Notes under the pieces: generated by a model
The model's database searches: none
Seen by the model: the letters and a program-made list of their open reading frames with translations, nothing else
What the model was told of the DNA's origin: nothing
Translations under genes and position numbers: made by a program
Shown here: positions 35,968-42,710 of the stretch, in pieces
Layout of the letters: each line of letters opens with the position of its first letter
How positions within the stretch are numbered: the stretch's first letter is position 1
From: Lentisphaerae bacterium GWF2_49_21
GTDB taxonomy: Bacteria > Verrucomicrobiota > Lentisphaeria > Victivallales > GWF2-50-93
Direction: 5' to 3'
NCBI GenBank assembly: GCA_001804805.1
Contig: MHBH01000045.1
Location: forward strand, 1-42,710
Length of the DNA: 42,710 nucleotides

Positions 35968-36681
35968 ATGGAAAACATTTTCAATTGCCAATTTCCGATT
36001 TCCGATTTAAAATCCAATAATAAAATTGGAAATCAAAAATCTGAAATCAAAAATGGATTTACGCTTATAGAGCTGTTGGTGGTAATTGCGATCATCTCAA
36101 TCCTCTTTGCACTGCTGCTTCCCGCAATAAGCAGGGCGAAAATGGTGGCGAAACAGGTGGTCTGCTTCGGGAACCTCCGCCAGCAGATGGTGTGCTTTTC
36201 CAGCTACGCAGGCGACCATGACGGCGGTCTTCCTCCTCTCAGATACAAGGACATGACCGCAGGAGCCTATTGGTACCAGACGCTTTATCCCTGGGGTTAT
36301 TCCAAGACATATTCGACGTCCAACCTCTACCAGTCGATATTCCGATGCGAGTCCTATCCGGCCCCGGTGAACTGGGGTCCCGGATACGGAATGAACTACA
36401 GGCTGGTCTGCGTCTTTGCACCGACAGTTGGATATCCCCAGCATGGAGGAGTAAGCCTCAAGGCGGATCGGATAAGCGATCCGGCATACTGGCCTCTTGT
36501 CGCCGACACTTCCAACTGGTTCAGTACTTCGAGCTCAAATCCCGGAATGGATTTTCCGCATATGGTAAGACATGAAGGCAATGAGGCCTGGACAACGAAA
36601 CATTATGGCAGCGGTTCAATCCTATACTGCGACGGGCACGTGGAGAGCATAACATGCGTCAGCTATAAGCCGACAAAATGA
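35968..36681 (+). CDS. Pseudopilin 6 of the operon, repeat-derived leader
   Basis: The 237-residue protein has a 30-residue leader ([20 protein letters not shown]) encoded by an inverted repeat of the AATTTCCGATTT type, then [16 protein letters not shown]. It is the only pseudopilin in the window with the canonical Gly before the cleavage site. The helix end is [16 protein letters not shown], and the C-terminus has [16 protein letters not shown] (H-X9-DG). GAGGTG is close upstream of the ATG. It is the last gene of the operon; a terminator follows 8 bases after the stop. Confidence 0.9.
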   Translation: MENIFNCQFPISDLKSNNKIGNQKSEIKNGFTLIELLVVIAIISILFALLLPAISRAKMVAKQVVCFGNLRQQMVCFSSYAGDHDGGLPPLRYKDMTAGAYWYQTLYPWGYSKTYSTSNLYQSIFRCESYPAPVNWGPGYGMNYRLVCVFAPTVGYPQHGGVSLKADRISDPAYWPLVADTSNWFSTSSSNPGMDFPHMVRHEGNEAWTTKHYGSGSILYCDGHVESITCVSYKPTK

Positions 36682-36689
36682 AAATAAGA

Positions 36690-36724
36690 ACGGCGGGCAA
36701 AAACTGTCCGCCGTCCTTGTTCTT
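36690..36724 (+). terminator. Terminator of the pseudopilin-GH5 operon
   Basis: ACGGCGGGCA (36690-36699) pairs with TGTCCGCCGT (36705-36714; one G-U) and is followed by the T-rich CCTTGTTCTTT. With the promoter at 25197 it bounds an operon of about 11.5 kb. Confidence 0.75.
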
Positions 36725-36739
36725 TAGGTTCCCTTTCAT

Positions 36740-36779
36740 CCATTCGATGTTCAAAGTTGGATGTTCGATGTTCATTGTT
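36740..36779. repeat. Dispersed TTCGATGTTC repeat overlapping a stop codon
   Basis: ATTCGATGTTCAAAGTTGGA is followed by a second TTCGATGTTCATTG unit. Repeats of this wording are widespread in PVC-group genomes. Its right end contains the TGA of the FAD oxidoreductase gene on the opposite strand (36772-36774). Confidence 0.6.
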
Positions 36780-38112
36780 TTATCGGGGCCACAATATCCT
36801 TCTCGCTTATGATCCCATCCTGTTTCCTGAGCTGGGACTGCAGTTTCTTTATATCGATCTCCCGTGGAGTTATTTTCTGTTTTATCGACATCGCTGAAGC
36901 CGTTCCCGCTGCTTCTCCCATTCCAATGCAAGGAACCATCACCCTTATCGAACCGAGTGCGATGTGCGTACAGCTCACGCATCGTCCGGCTGTCATCAGG
37001 TTTTCAATTCCAAGCGGAAGAAGTATCCTGTAGGGGATGTGGTATTTGAATCCTTTCCCCGGACGCCAGACGGTATGATCCATTCCTGCTCCGTCTATGC
37101 AGTGGATATCCACGAAGAATGATCCGTAACAGATGTTGTCATCGAACTCGCGCTGGGCCTTCACATCGTCTTCGGTCAGGATATAGTCTCCCATGATCCT
37201 TCTCGACTCCCTTATTCCGACGGTATTGGGAGTTGAAACCATATAGCAGTTTTCCATTCCCTTTACATATTTCCTGAAAACAGGAATACATTCATACGCC
37301 TGCTTACGGCCTTCGATGGTGGCGGCAGTAAGATCCTCGGCCTTTGTCGAATCAATATATATGATGTGCGTGAAATTAATCCCGACCTGGTCCGGACGGG
37401 TGGGTGTCCACCAGAAACCCATGACAGTCTTCTGGAACGGACGCATGTCCCCGTTCCTCTGGGCTTCCTCCCAGACACTTGCCATCGCGTAATCCTTCCT
37501 GCTTTTTTCAACCGTCGGCCAGTCAACTCCGCCAATCGTGAACATGAGCGTTACAGGCTGGCATTTCTGGTCCTTCTTCCTGCCCACCTCGTACTTGCAG
37601 CCCGCCTTGAACGCAACGTCACCGTCACCAGTGCAGTCAATTATCCTCTTGGCCTTGATGATCTGACGTCCACCCTTGTTCTGGATCACTGCACCTGTGG
37701 CGACACCGTCCTCGACAATTGTGTCACAGAAGAAAGTATGATAGAGGATTTGCACGCCCGCCTTCTCGAACATCTGCTCGAGTATCAGCTTGAGCCCTTC
37801 CACTTCGAACCACACTCCATGGTGGTTCATGTGCCCGAAATTCTGTTTTACGAGTTCGCATGCCACCTCATAGGCGACTCCGCCGACAATCCGTCTTCCA
37901 GTAGCCTGTTCGTCATATTTCGAGATATGTCCATGTCCGCCGGCTCCGGCAACTCCGCCGAGGCAGTTGAACTGCTCAATCACAAGGGACTTCATCCCGT
38001 TCCTGGCGGCAGAAAGGGCGGCTCCGATCCCGGCCGGCCCTCCTCCGACAACGAGAACATCTACATCATATGTGACCGGTAGCTGCTGTTCCAGATACTT
38101 GACCTTCTTCAT
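36772..38112 (-). CDS. FAD-dependent oxidoreductase (FAD_oxidored family)
   Basis: The 446-residue protein starts with a Rossmann FAD-binding motif (VDVLVVGGGPAGIGAALSAA, residues about 17-36), followed by IEQFNCLGGVAGAGG and a later IDCTGDGDVAFKAG motif. The C-terminal GRCVSCTHIALGSIRVMVPCIGMGEAAGTA closes the FAD site. Such proteins are common in PVC and Bacteroidota polysaccharide clusters; their substrates are mostly unknown. There is no signal peptide. GAGAGGA precedes the ATG by 7 bases. The gene lies 13 bases after the IclR gene on the same strand, so the IclR regulator and the oxidoreductase form one operon. The last codons lie in the edge of a dispersed repeat (36740-36779). Confidence 0.88.
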   Translation of the reverse strand: MKKVKYLEQQLPVTYDVDVLVVGGGPAGIGAALSAARNGMKSLVIEQFNCLGGVAGAGGHGHISKYDEQATGRRIVGGVAYEVACELVKQNFGHMNHHGVWFEVEGLKLILEQMFEKAGVQILYHTFFCDTIVEDGVATGAVIQNKGGRQIIKAKRIIDCTGDGDVAFKAGCKYEVGRKKDQKCQPVTLMFTIGGVDWPTVEKSRKDYAMASVWEEAQRNGDMRPFQKTVMGFWWTPTRPDQVGINFTHIIYIDSTKAEDLTAATIEGRKQAYECIPVFRKYVKGMENCYMVSTPNTVGIRESRRIMGDYILTEDDVKAQREFDDNICYGSFFVDIHCIDGAGMDHTVWRPGKGFKYHIPYRILLPLGIENLMTAGRCVSCTHIALGSIRVMVPCIGMGEAAGTASAMSIKQKITPREIDIKKLQSQLRKQDGIISEKDIVAPIKQ

Positions 38113-38125
38113 TATATAATCCTCT

Positions 38126-38860
38126 CTATTTAATAGTTATTTTGCCTATGATCATCTTTGAAACTGACTCTTTGAGAATCTTCTCCGCCTTCTCCTCGCC
38201 AATAAGATTATCCTTGCTGAATATTGCGAGTGCGGCATTTCCAGATCCGTCAGGAGATTCGAATCCTATGGCGGCATTGAACCTGTTCACATAAAAGTCA
38301 TTCAGGTAGAGGAATCCCCTTCCCCTGATCTGCGTATCAACAAGTTTGAACAGCTTTTCCGCATCAGCTCTTTTCATTTCCTTGTCTCCAAGCAGCCTTT
38401 TACGCAACGCCCTGCTGTCATCCATATGTGAAAGGACAAGTCCAAGCGATGACTTGGAGACGGGGAAATCCGATTCATCGACTATATGAAATGTCTTTTT
38501 GTCATCCGGAGATATCCAGGAGAGATAGACAATCCGATTCCTGACAAGGACCGCCACGGCTGCACCGACACCATATTTCGCACTGATGCCGGAACATATC
38601 TCGGCGGATGATTCGACCAAGGGGAACGCCTTCATCGCGGTACCGGCAAAGAGAAGGACTCCATAATCCGGGGCAAAGCTGTGGAAATCAGGTTTCCTGA
38701 CGTATCCGGCATCATAAAGGGACTTGAGGTGCCTGGAAGCGGAACTCTGGTGGATTCCGAGTATGCCTGCGAGCTCCGTCGCCGTCACTCTCTTCCTTTC
38801 TGCGACTATCCTCAGGATCTCAAGGCTCCTGTCAACCGACTGTATCCCATCTATTGCCAT
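38126..38860 (-). CDS. IclR-family transcription regulator
   Basis: The 244-residue protein has an N-terminal winged helix (SVDRSLEILRIVAERKRVTATELAGILGIHQSSASRHLKSL, about residues 8-50) and a C-terminal GAF-like IclR effector domain (about 75-240, VGAAVAVLVRNRIVYLSWI, FPVSKSSLGLVLSHM). IclR proteins respond to small carbon metabolites. AAGGA lies 8 bases upstream of the ATG at 38860. Its promoter is overlapped by a perfect palindrome at 38878-38898, a strong candidate for autoregulation. It is transcribed with the FAD oxidoreductase, which is probably its main target. Confidence 0.93.
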   Translation of the reverse strand: MAIDGIQSVDRSLEILRIVAERKRVTATELAGILGIHQSSASRHLKSLYDAGYVRKPDFHSFAPDYGVLLFAGTAMKAFPLVESSAEICSGISAKYGVGAAVAVLVRNRIVYLSWISPDDKKTFHIVDESDFPVSKSSLGLVLSHMDDSRALRKRLLGDKEMKRADAEKLFKLVDTQIRGRGFLYLNDFYVNRFNAAIGFESPDGSGNAALAIFSKDNLIGEEKAEKILKESVSKMIIGKITIK

Positions 38861-38877
38861 GACATGCTTCCTTTTTA

Positions 38878-38914
38878 ACTATGCATAATATGCATAGTCA
38901 TTTCCTGATGTCAA
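38878..38914 (-). promoter_or_regulatory. Promoter with overlapping palindromic operator of the IclR-FAD operon
   Basis: On the minus strand TTGACA (38909-38914), 18-base spacer, TATTAT (38885-38890). The -10 lies inside a perfect inverted repeat ACTATGCAT-AAT-ATGCATAGT (38878-38898). A bound repressor would block RNA polymerase directly. Confidence 0.75.
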
Positions 38915-38924
38915 GGCATAAGGC

Positions 38925-38957
38925 AAAAAAGATGCCGGAAATTTCTTTCCGGCATCT
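38925..38957 (-). terminator. Terminator of the isomerase-like gene
   Basis: GATGCCGGAAA (38931-38941) and TTTCCGGCATC (38946-38956) form a perfect 11-bp stem. On the minus strand a run of six T follows, so it terminates transcription coming from 39069-39977. It separates that gene from the IclR promoter. Confidence 0.85.
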
Positions 38958-38960
38958 TAA

Positions 38961-39064
38961 GTAGGTACGGGCTTTAGCCTGTACCATTCTTTGTTTCTTT
39001 AAATTCATGGGACAGCCTTCCGCCTTCGCAAAGAAGCTACGGCGGACAAGAAAGGCCGTCCCTA
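38961..39064. repeat. REP-like hairpins between terminator and isomerase-like gene
   Basis: GGTACGGGCT-TT-AGCCTGTACC (38964-38985) is a hairpin of the window-wide family. A second pair is GGGACAGCCTT (39009-39019) with AAGGCCGTCCC (39053-39063), enclosing CGCCTTCGCAAAGAAGCTAC-type sequence. Confidence 0.65.
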
Positions 39065-39068
39065 CTTT

Positions 39069-39977
39069 TCACACTGGGTTCGAAACAAAATTCCCGCCGC
39101 GGCAGTTCTTGAGATAGTTGAGGGAGTGGACCTGTCCGGTCATCTCGAGATCCTGCCTGTAGACCGGATCGTGCCAGCCTTCAATGTCGATCGAACCTTT
39201 GAATCCGCCCTTCCTCAGATCGGAAATGATGTCCGTCCAGTTGCTGTCGCCGAACCCGGGCGTGCGGTGGAATGCATACTGCTTCGCTCCATAGACTCCG
39301 AACTCACGGACTACGTCCCAGTGGACCGTGGCATCCTTGCCATGCACATGGAAGATCTTATTTACATATTTCCTGAGCTGCGGCATCGGATCTATGAGCT
39401 TGACCATCTGGTGGCAGGGCTCCCATTGAAGTCCGACATTTCCAGAAGGAATCGCATCGAACATCATGTCCCATATGACAGGAATCTGCGCGATGTTCCA
39501 GTCACCTGACTCCCAGCGTCCTCCCATGTCGCAGTTTTCAAATGCAATCCTGACGCCATTGTCCTTTGCGCGTTTCGCAAGAGGTCCGAAGACCTTCTTG
39601 TAGCGTGGAATTGAATCCGGAACTGATTTTCCTCTGACTCTGCCTGCGAATCCTGCGACAATGTCTGTCCCGAAAAGATGCGCATTGTCAATGAGCTTCT
39701 CCCAGCCCTTGAGCGTCTTCTTGTCCGTTTCACCGGTCTCAAGCGGATTCCCATAGATCCCGAGTGAGCTGATCACTACGCCGGTGCCCTCGAGCGTCGC
39801 ATTCACGTCCTTCGCGAGCTTCTTGATGTCGACATCGCCAGTAGTCTGCCAGAACGTGAGCGAGAAACTCTCGAATCCATGAGGTAGGATCTGCCTGATA
39901 TAGCCGCATGGATCCTTCTGTCCGGCACTTACAAGCGTCCCGATCCTGATGTTTTCCTTCTTCAAATCGTGTTTCAT
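39069..39977 (-). CDS. Sugar phosphate isomerase/epimerase-like TIM-barrel protein
   Basis: The 302-residue protein fits the xylose-isomerase-like (AP endonuclease 2) TIM-barrel family. Visible markers are the FESFSLTFWQTTGDVDI start, GVVISSLGIYGNP, VRIAFENCDMGG (metal-ligand Glu), VGLQWEPCHQMV, IFHVHGKDA (metal-ligand His region) and the C-terminal GSIDIEGWHDP. Members isomerise or epimerise sugars or inositol derivatives with a divalent metal. AAAGGA precedes the ATG at 39977. It lies downstream of a Gfo/Idh/MocA dehydrogenase on the same strand, a frequent pairing in sugar oxidation or inositol-like routes. Repeats lie between them, so co-transcription is uncertain. Confidence 0.88.
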   Translation of the reverse strand: MKHDLKKENIRIGTLVSAGQKDPCGYIRQILPHGFESFSLTFWQTTGDVDIKKLAKDVNATLEGTGVVISSLGIYGNPLETGETDKKTLKGWEKLIDNAHLFGTDIVAGFAGRVRGKSVPDSIPRYKKVFGPLAKRAKDNGVRIAFENCDMGGRWESGDWNIAQIPVIWDMMFDAIPSGNVGLQWEPCHQMVKLIDPMPQLRKYVNKIFHVHGKDATVHWDVVREFGVYGAKQYAFHRTPGFGDSNWTDIISDLRKGGFKGSIDIEGWHDPVYRQDLEMTGQVHSLNYLKNCRGGNFVSNPV

Positions 39978-40000
39978 GAAATTTTCCTTTCTTTAGTACG

Positions 40001-40048
40001 GCAGGCTTTCCAGCCTGCTATTTTCCTTGAACAGGCTAAAAAGCCTGT
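40001..40048. repeat. Two tandem REP-like hairpins
   Basis: GCAGGCT-TTCC-AGCCTGC (40001-40018) and ACAGGCT-AAAA-AGCCTGT (40031-40048), of the same family as at 9808 and 38964. The rest of 40049-40161 holds no visible gene. Confidence 0.7.
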
Positions 40049-40161
40049 CCTACTCAATTACAGCCGAGGCGTCTGTACCACTTTCTTTTTTCTTCAATGT
40101 GATACATGCGCATGTCCCGTCGAATGACTGGGATCTCGCCTGTAATTAGTTATTCTCTTAT

Positions 40162-40214
40162 TGGAGCGCCACCATCTTGGTGGCAATTAATGCCGGCGAG
40201 ACGCCAGCGCTCCA
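40162..40214. repeat. GGAGCGC palindromic repeat, copy 2 (opposite orientation to copy 1)
   Basis: Left arm GGAGCGCCACCATCTTGGTG, AT-rich centre, right arm GCCGGCGAGACGCCAGCGCTCC. It ends directly before the stop codon of the Gfo/Idh gene. Confidence 0.75.
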
Positions 40215-40217
40215 TAT

Positions 40218-41243
40218 TTAAATCTTAATCGCAACCTTCTTCCCAGTCTCCGCGCTTTTCACGGCCGCATGCACCATTGCCAGGCTCTTTATATTGTCAT
40301 GGCATATCGTCTGGGGAGTTCCACCGTTCTTCACACAGTCAATGAATTCACGTATTATACCGGCATGTCCTGTATGAACAAGATTTTTCGCGGCTGGAAT
40401 TGTAAAATCCTTCTGAGGCCTGAAGAAACCTTCGTTCCCACTGGCGGCCTGCGCCTTTATTATCTCGCGTCCATCCCAAAGGCAGGTGCCTTTTGAACCG
40501 ACAGCCCTCCAGTCGCATTCCCAGGAGGTGTTCATGCCTTCGGAGCACCAGCTTCCGCGGTATGTGAGAATAACTCCGTCGGTCATTTCAAAAATCACAA
40601 TGGCCGAAGCCCCGTGTGCATACCAGGACCCCTTCGGATTGAACTCCTGGCAATAAACGGAGACAGGATCCTTTCCGGAGATAAAACGCGCCTGGTCAAA
40701 TGAGTGTATGGCCATATCGACAAGAAGCACATGCTTCATCACGTCGCGGAATCCGCCGAAATGCGCCCCGATGTAGAAATCAGCATTCAGAGTGGTTATC
40801 TCACCTATCTCACCGGACTTGATGAAGTCGCGGTATGCGATGATGTTGTCCATGTACCGTCGGTTCTGGATGACGGCGTAGATCTTTTTCTTTGCATCTG
40901 CGGTCTTTACCATCTTCTGTGCGGCCTTCATGCTTTCAGCCATAGGTTTTTCACCGAGGACATGACAGCCCTTCTTCAAAGCTGTAATCGTAACATCAGG
41001 ATGGGCAAGGGGAATTGTGCTGTCAAAGACGACGTCCGGCTTTGTTTTCTTCAAGACAGTTTTCAGATCAGTTCCCGTGACAGCTTTATCCAGCTTGCAT
41101 TCCAGTTTGACCTTTTCGGCATTCTCAATCTTGATGTCGACAAGTCCAACTATCTCGATATCATTGAATCCGGCTATTGGATTCAGCCACGCCTTGCATA
41201 TCCCTCCGCACCCGCACAGGACAGCTTTGATTTTATCTCCCAT
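40218..41243 (-). CDS. Gfo/Idh/MocA-family NAD(P)-dependent oxidoreductase
   Basis: The 341-residue protein starts with a Rossmann fold (KAVLCGCGGICKAWLNPI), contains the HVLGEKPMAESMKAAQKM segment with the EKP motif of the family, and a C-terminal alpha/beta domain (TTLNADFYIGAHF, VDMAIHSFDQARFISG with the His/Asp-containing catalytic region). Such enzymes oxidise or reduce sugars and inositols, or act on glycosides by a redox mechanism. GGAGGAACAAG precedes the ATG. It is divergent from an AraC-type regulator; a perfect palindrome lies over its predicted transcription start. Confidence 0.93.
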   Translation of the reverse strand: MGDKIKAVLCGCGGICKAWLNPIAGFNDIEIVGLVDIKIENAEKVKLECKLDKAVTGTDLKTVLKKTKPDVVFDSTIPLAHPDVTITALKKGCHVLGEKPMAESMKAAQKMVKTADAKKKIYAVIQNRRYMDNIIAYRDFIKSGEIGEITTLNADFYIGAHFGGFRDVMKHVLLVDMAIHSFDQARFISGKDPVSVYCQEFNPKGSWYAHGASAIVIFEMTDGVILTYRGSWCSEGMNTSWECDWRAVGSKGTCLWDGREIIKAQAASGNEGFFRPQKDFTIPAAKNLVHTGHAGIIREFIDCVKNGGTPQTICHDNIKSLAMVHAAVKSAETGKKVAIKI

Positions 41244-41259
41244 CTTGTTCCTCCTTTAT

Positions 41260-41314
41260 AAATATCTTCCGGGCGGAAGATATTTATTATATAATCTGAT
41301 TTATAAATTATTAA
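41260..41314 (-). promoter_or_regulatory. Promoter and palindromic operator of the Gfo/Idh gene
   Basis: Minus strand -35 TTAATA (41309-41314), 17-base spacer, -10 TATAAT (41286-41291). AAATATCTTCCG-GG-CGGAAGATATTT (41260-41285) is a perfect 12-bp inverted repeat lying over the expected start of transcription. It may be an operator or a 5' hairpin in the mRNA. Confidence 0.55.
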
Positions 41315-41346
41315 TTTCCCTTGCACAACGCTGAACTTAGGATATT

Positions 41347-42237
41347 ATGAATATATTTCAAGTCCCAAACGCATATTTATTTAATTATTATTTTATACGA
41401 TTAATGGATATTCTAAAAGACATATACATTCTGGATGCGCTGCTCGGATACAATCCTCGGCCGGAACTTCACTGCCATGAGGACCACCACGAGTTCTTCT
41501 TCTGCGCCGAGGGACACGGGACACAGCATCTGCAGGGAAAGACCTTGAAGATGGTGCCGGGCGACTTCTTCCTTTTCCCGGCCGGACAGATCCACATCGG
41601 CAACGGTCCGGAGGGCGGAAAATGCCGGGGCTACGTGCTTAACATCACGGAATCGACACTGCTCAAGCTCGCTGGAAACGATCTTGAATTCGGAATGATC
41701 CTCAAGGTCATGAAGGAAAATGCCATGCGGGGCATGATCCGCATCAACCTTTCATCGGAAGGCACGGCGGCGGCAAGGAGGATATTCGAGGAAATCATAG
41801 AGGAGAACAAGATCCGCAAGATCGGCTACCAGCTTGCAATAAGATCGTGCATCGAAAGGCTGACGGTTGTCCTTCTGAGATATTCGAAGGTGAAGCCCGG
41901 CGCAAAACTCAAGCTCAAGGCATCCGCAGGTGAAAGATTAAAAGAATTCTGCCGTTTCGTCGAATCAAATTTCATGTACGATATCAACGTCGACCAGGCC
42001 GCCAAGATGACAAACCTCAGCAGAAGCCATTTCCATACCGTGTTCGTTGCAGAAAAGGGAACTACCCTGGTAAAATATCTGAACTCCGTCAGGATCAGGA
42101 AGGCAATTGGGATGCTTAAGGATTCCGACATGCCGTTCGAGCGCGTCGGCAGCGCCTGCGGCTTCAAATCACTGAGCCATTTCTACCTGGTGTTCCGCAA
42201 GGAGACCGGCAAAAAACCCGGCGACTTCAGGAAATAA
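41347..42237 (+). CDS. AraC-family regulator with cupin sensor domain
   Basis: The 296-residue protein has an N-terminal cupin domain (about 30-110; LHCHEDHHEFFFCAEG, VPGDFFLFPAGQIHIG) and a C-terminal double helix-turn-helix (about 200-295; ININVDQAAKMTNLSRSHFHTVF-like first HTH, then GSACGFKSLSHFYLVFRKETGKKPGDFR). Such regulators bind sugars through the cupin and usually activate nearby catabolic genes. ATG 41347 has AGGA 4 bases upstream; ATG 41404 has no site, so the longer form was kept. It is divergent from the Gfo/Idh gene and probably controls it. Confidence 0.92.
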   Translation: MNIFQVPNAYLFNYYFIRLMDILKDIYILDALLGYNPRPELHCHEDHHEFFFCAEGHGTQHLQGKTLKMVPGDFFLFPAGQIHIGNGPEGGKCRGYVLNITESTLLKLAGNDLEFGMILKVMKENAMRGMIRINLSSEGTAAARRIFEEIIEENKIRKIGYQLAIRSCIERLTVVLLRYSKVKPGAKLKLKASAGERLKEFCRFVESNFMYDINVDQAAKMTNLSRSHFHTVFVAEKGTTLVKYLNSVRIRKAIGMLKDSDMPFERVGSACGFKSLSHFYLVFRKETGKKPGDFRK

Positions 42238-42298
42238 ATTTCTGAAAAGGGAATTTGAACATTACTGCTTTTTATTAAAAGTTTTGATAGAAGCATCT

Positions 42299-42604
42299 TC
42301 ATTCTTTTTTGGGCGCTGAACCTGCCGAAACTTCTTCAACCTCTTTTTCTATAAACAATTCACGTAGAATAACCTTTTGAATATTAGGCTTTTGTCCAGT
42401 TCCTATCCATTCTTTCTGGATGATTTCGGACATGTTATTTTCAATTTCAGTACGGATATTTGGATTTATTAATTCATGAATTGTCTTGTTTTTCAAGGCA
42501 TCTCCCAATTTTTCATTTATCCACTTTGCTTCAGTGATGACATTGTCAACAGAAAATTTATCCTTGCAAAGTAGCGTGAGAGCTGCTGATGGCATGTACT
42601 TCAA
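42299..42604 (-). CDS. Unrecognised ORF at the window edge, possibly interrupted by an in-frame TGA
   Basis: An open frame from TTG 42604 (or ATG 42595) gives about 100 residues, polar and helical (ITEAKWINEKLGDALKNK, NIRTEIENNMSEIIQKEW), with a low-complexity acidic end. I do not recognise it. Five codons upstream, in the same frame, a TGA (42617-42619) is preceded by 25 further open codons beginning at ATG 42694 (MNVGRMCSDGKIRPK). The whole could be one gene broken by a nonsense mutation, or two small genes. No good ribosome site marks any of the starts. GC content is lower than in neighbouring genes. Confidence 0.4.
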   Translation of the reverse strand: MKYMPSAALTLLCKDKFSVDNVITEAKWINEKLGDALKNKTIHELINPNIRTEIENNMSEIIQKEWIGTGQKPNIQKVILRELFIEKEVEEVSAGSAPKKE

Positions 42605-42710
42605 CTTAATATCAGATCATTGCTGTCCTAAATAAGCTTCAAGTTTAGATTTGGGACGGATTTTTCCGTCTGAGCACATTCTTCCAACATTCATTTTTCA
42701 AAACCAGCCC

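Noticed and set aside
25257-36681. A complete type II secretion or type IV pilus locus
   Set aside because: Only pseudopilin-type subunits are present; no ATPase, platform protein, secretin or prepilin peptidase is encoded.
42617-42619. TGA recoding as tryptophan or selenocysteine
   Set aside because: Several certain genes in the window end in TGA at the expected family length (for example the IclR-neighbour oxidoreductase and the EIIA fusion), and no SECIS-like hairpin was evident after this TGA.

Overview
The window looks like a chromosomal segment of a Lentisphaerota (Victivallales-like) bacterium, or at least a member of the Planctomycetota-Verrucomicrobiota-Lentisphaerota group. The evidence is the many short-leader pseudopilins that begin [16 protein letters not shown] and end in an H-X9-DG-type motif, GntR-headed regulators with LacI-type sensor domains, a type III glutamine synthetase, many polysaccharide-degrading genes and many palindromic intergenic repeats. 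No rRNA or tRNA gene, phage, CRISPR array or insertion sequence with a transposase was seen. The taxonomic call is inference from gene content.

Layout, left to right. (1) 1-3043, minus strand: a GntR/LacI-type regulator followed by a pseudopilin cut by the window edge, then a LarA-like racemase preceded by an unlisted 34-residue membrane peptide. (2) 3235-9412, plus strand: ClpB, an unrecognised 191-residue protein, a cytoplasmic GH20 hexosaminidase and an odd protein with two ExbD-like domains. (3) 9413-10186: a gene-free cluster of hairpin repeats. (4) 10187-16162, minus strand: NADP-type glutamate dehydrogenase, type III glutamine synthetase with a sigma54-like promoter, and a Sel1-repeat protein fused to a CPBP intramembrane protease. 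(5) 16345-22079, plus strand: ribosomal protein S1, a zinc-ribbon/EIIA fusion overlapping a compact NagA-like deacetylase, and a 619-residue protein of unknown function. (6) 22384-24725: a small secreted protein, a type II toxin-antitoxin pair and a PL10 pectate lyase. (7) 24754-25076: a MITE-like element with terminal inverted repeats and 10-bp flanking direct repeats. (8) 25197-36724: the most striking unit, an apparent eleven-kilobase operon. It has a consensus sigma70 promoter, a regulator, six pseudopilins and three secreted GH5 cellulase-like enzymes, and ends at a clear terminator. (9) 36772-41243, minus strand: an IclR regulator with an FAD oxidoreductase, a sugar-phosphate isomerase/epimerase-like TIM barrel and a Gfo/Idh/MocA dehydrogenase. 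A divergent AraC regulator and an unrecognised ORF close the window.

How the parts may work together. The cluster at 25-37 kb pairs extracellular beta-glucan hydrolases with pseudopilins under one regulator with a sugar-sensor-like domain. The regulator-then-pseudopilin arrangement occurs twice in the window (138-1193 with 1-119, and 25257-26450 with 26447-27103), so it looks like a reusable module. My working hypothesis is that the pseudopilins form or decorate a surface apparatus that binds or processes the polysaccharide attacked by the linked enzymes. No secretion ATPase, prepilin peptidase or secretin lies in the window, so the assembly machinery must be elsewhere. In four of the six pseudopilins of this operon the pre-cleavage leader is built largely from dispersed repeat DNA read in frame, and only one of the seven in the window has glycine before the expected cleavage site. 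The PL10 lyase, GH20, NagA-like protein and the oxidoreductase/isomerase genes fit a saccharolytic lifestyle.
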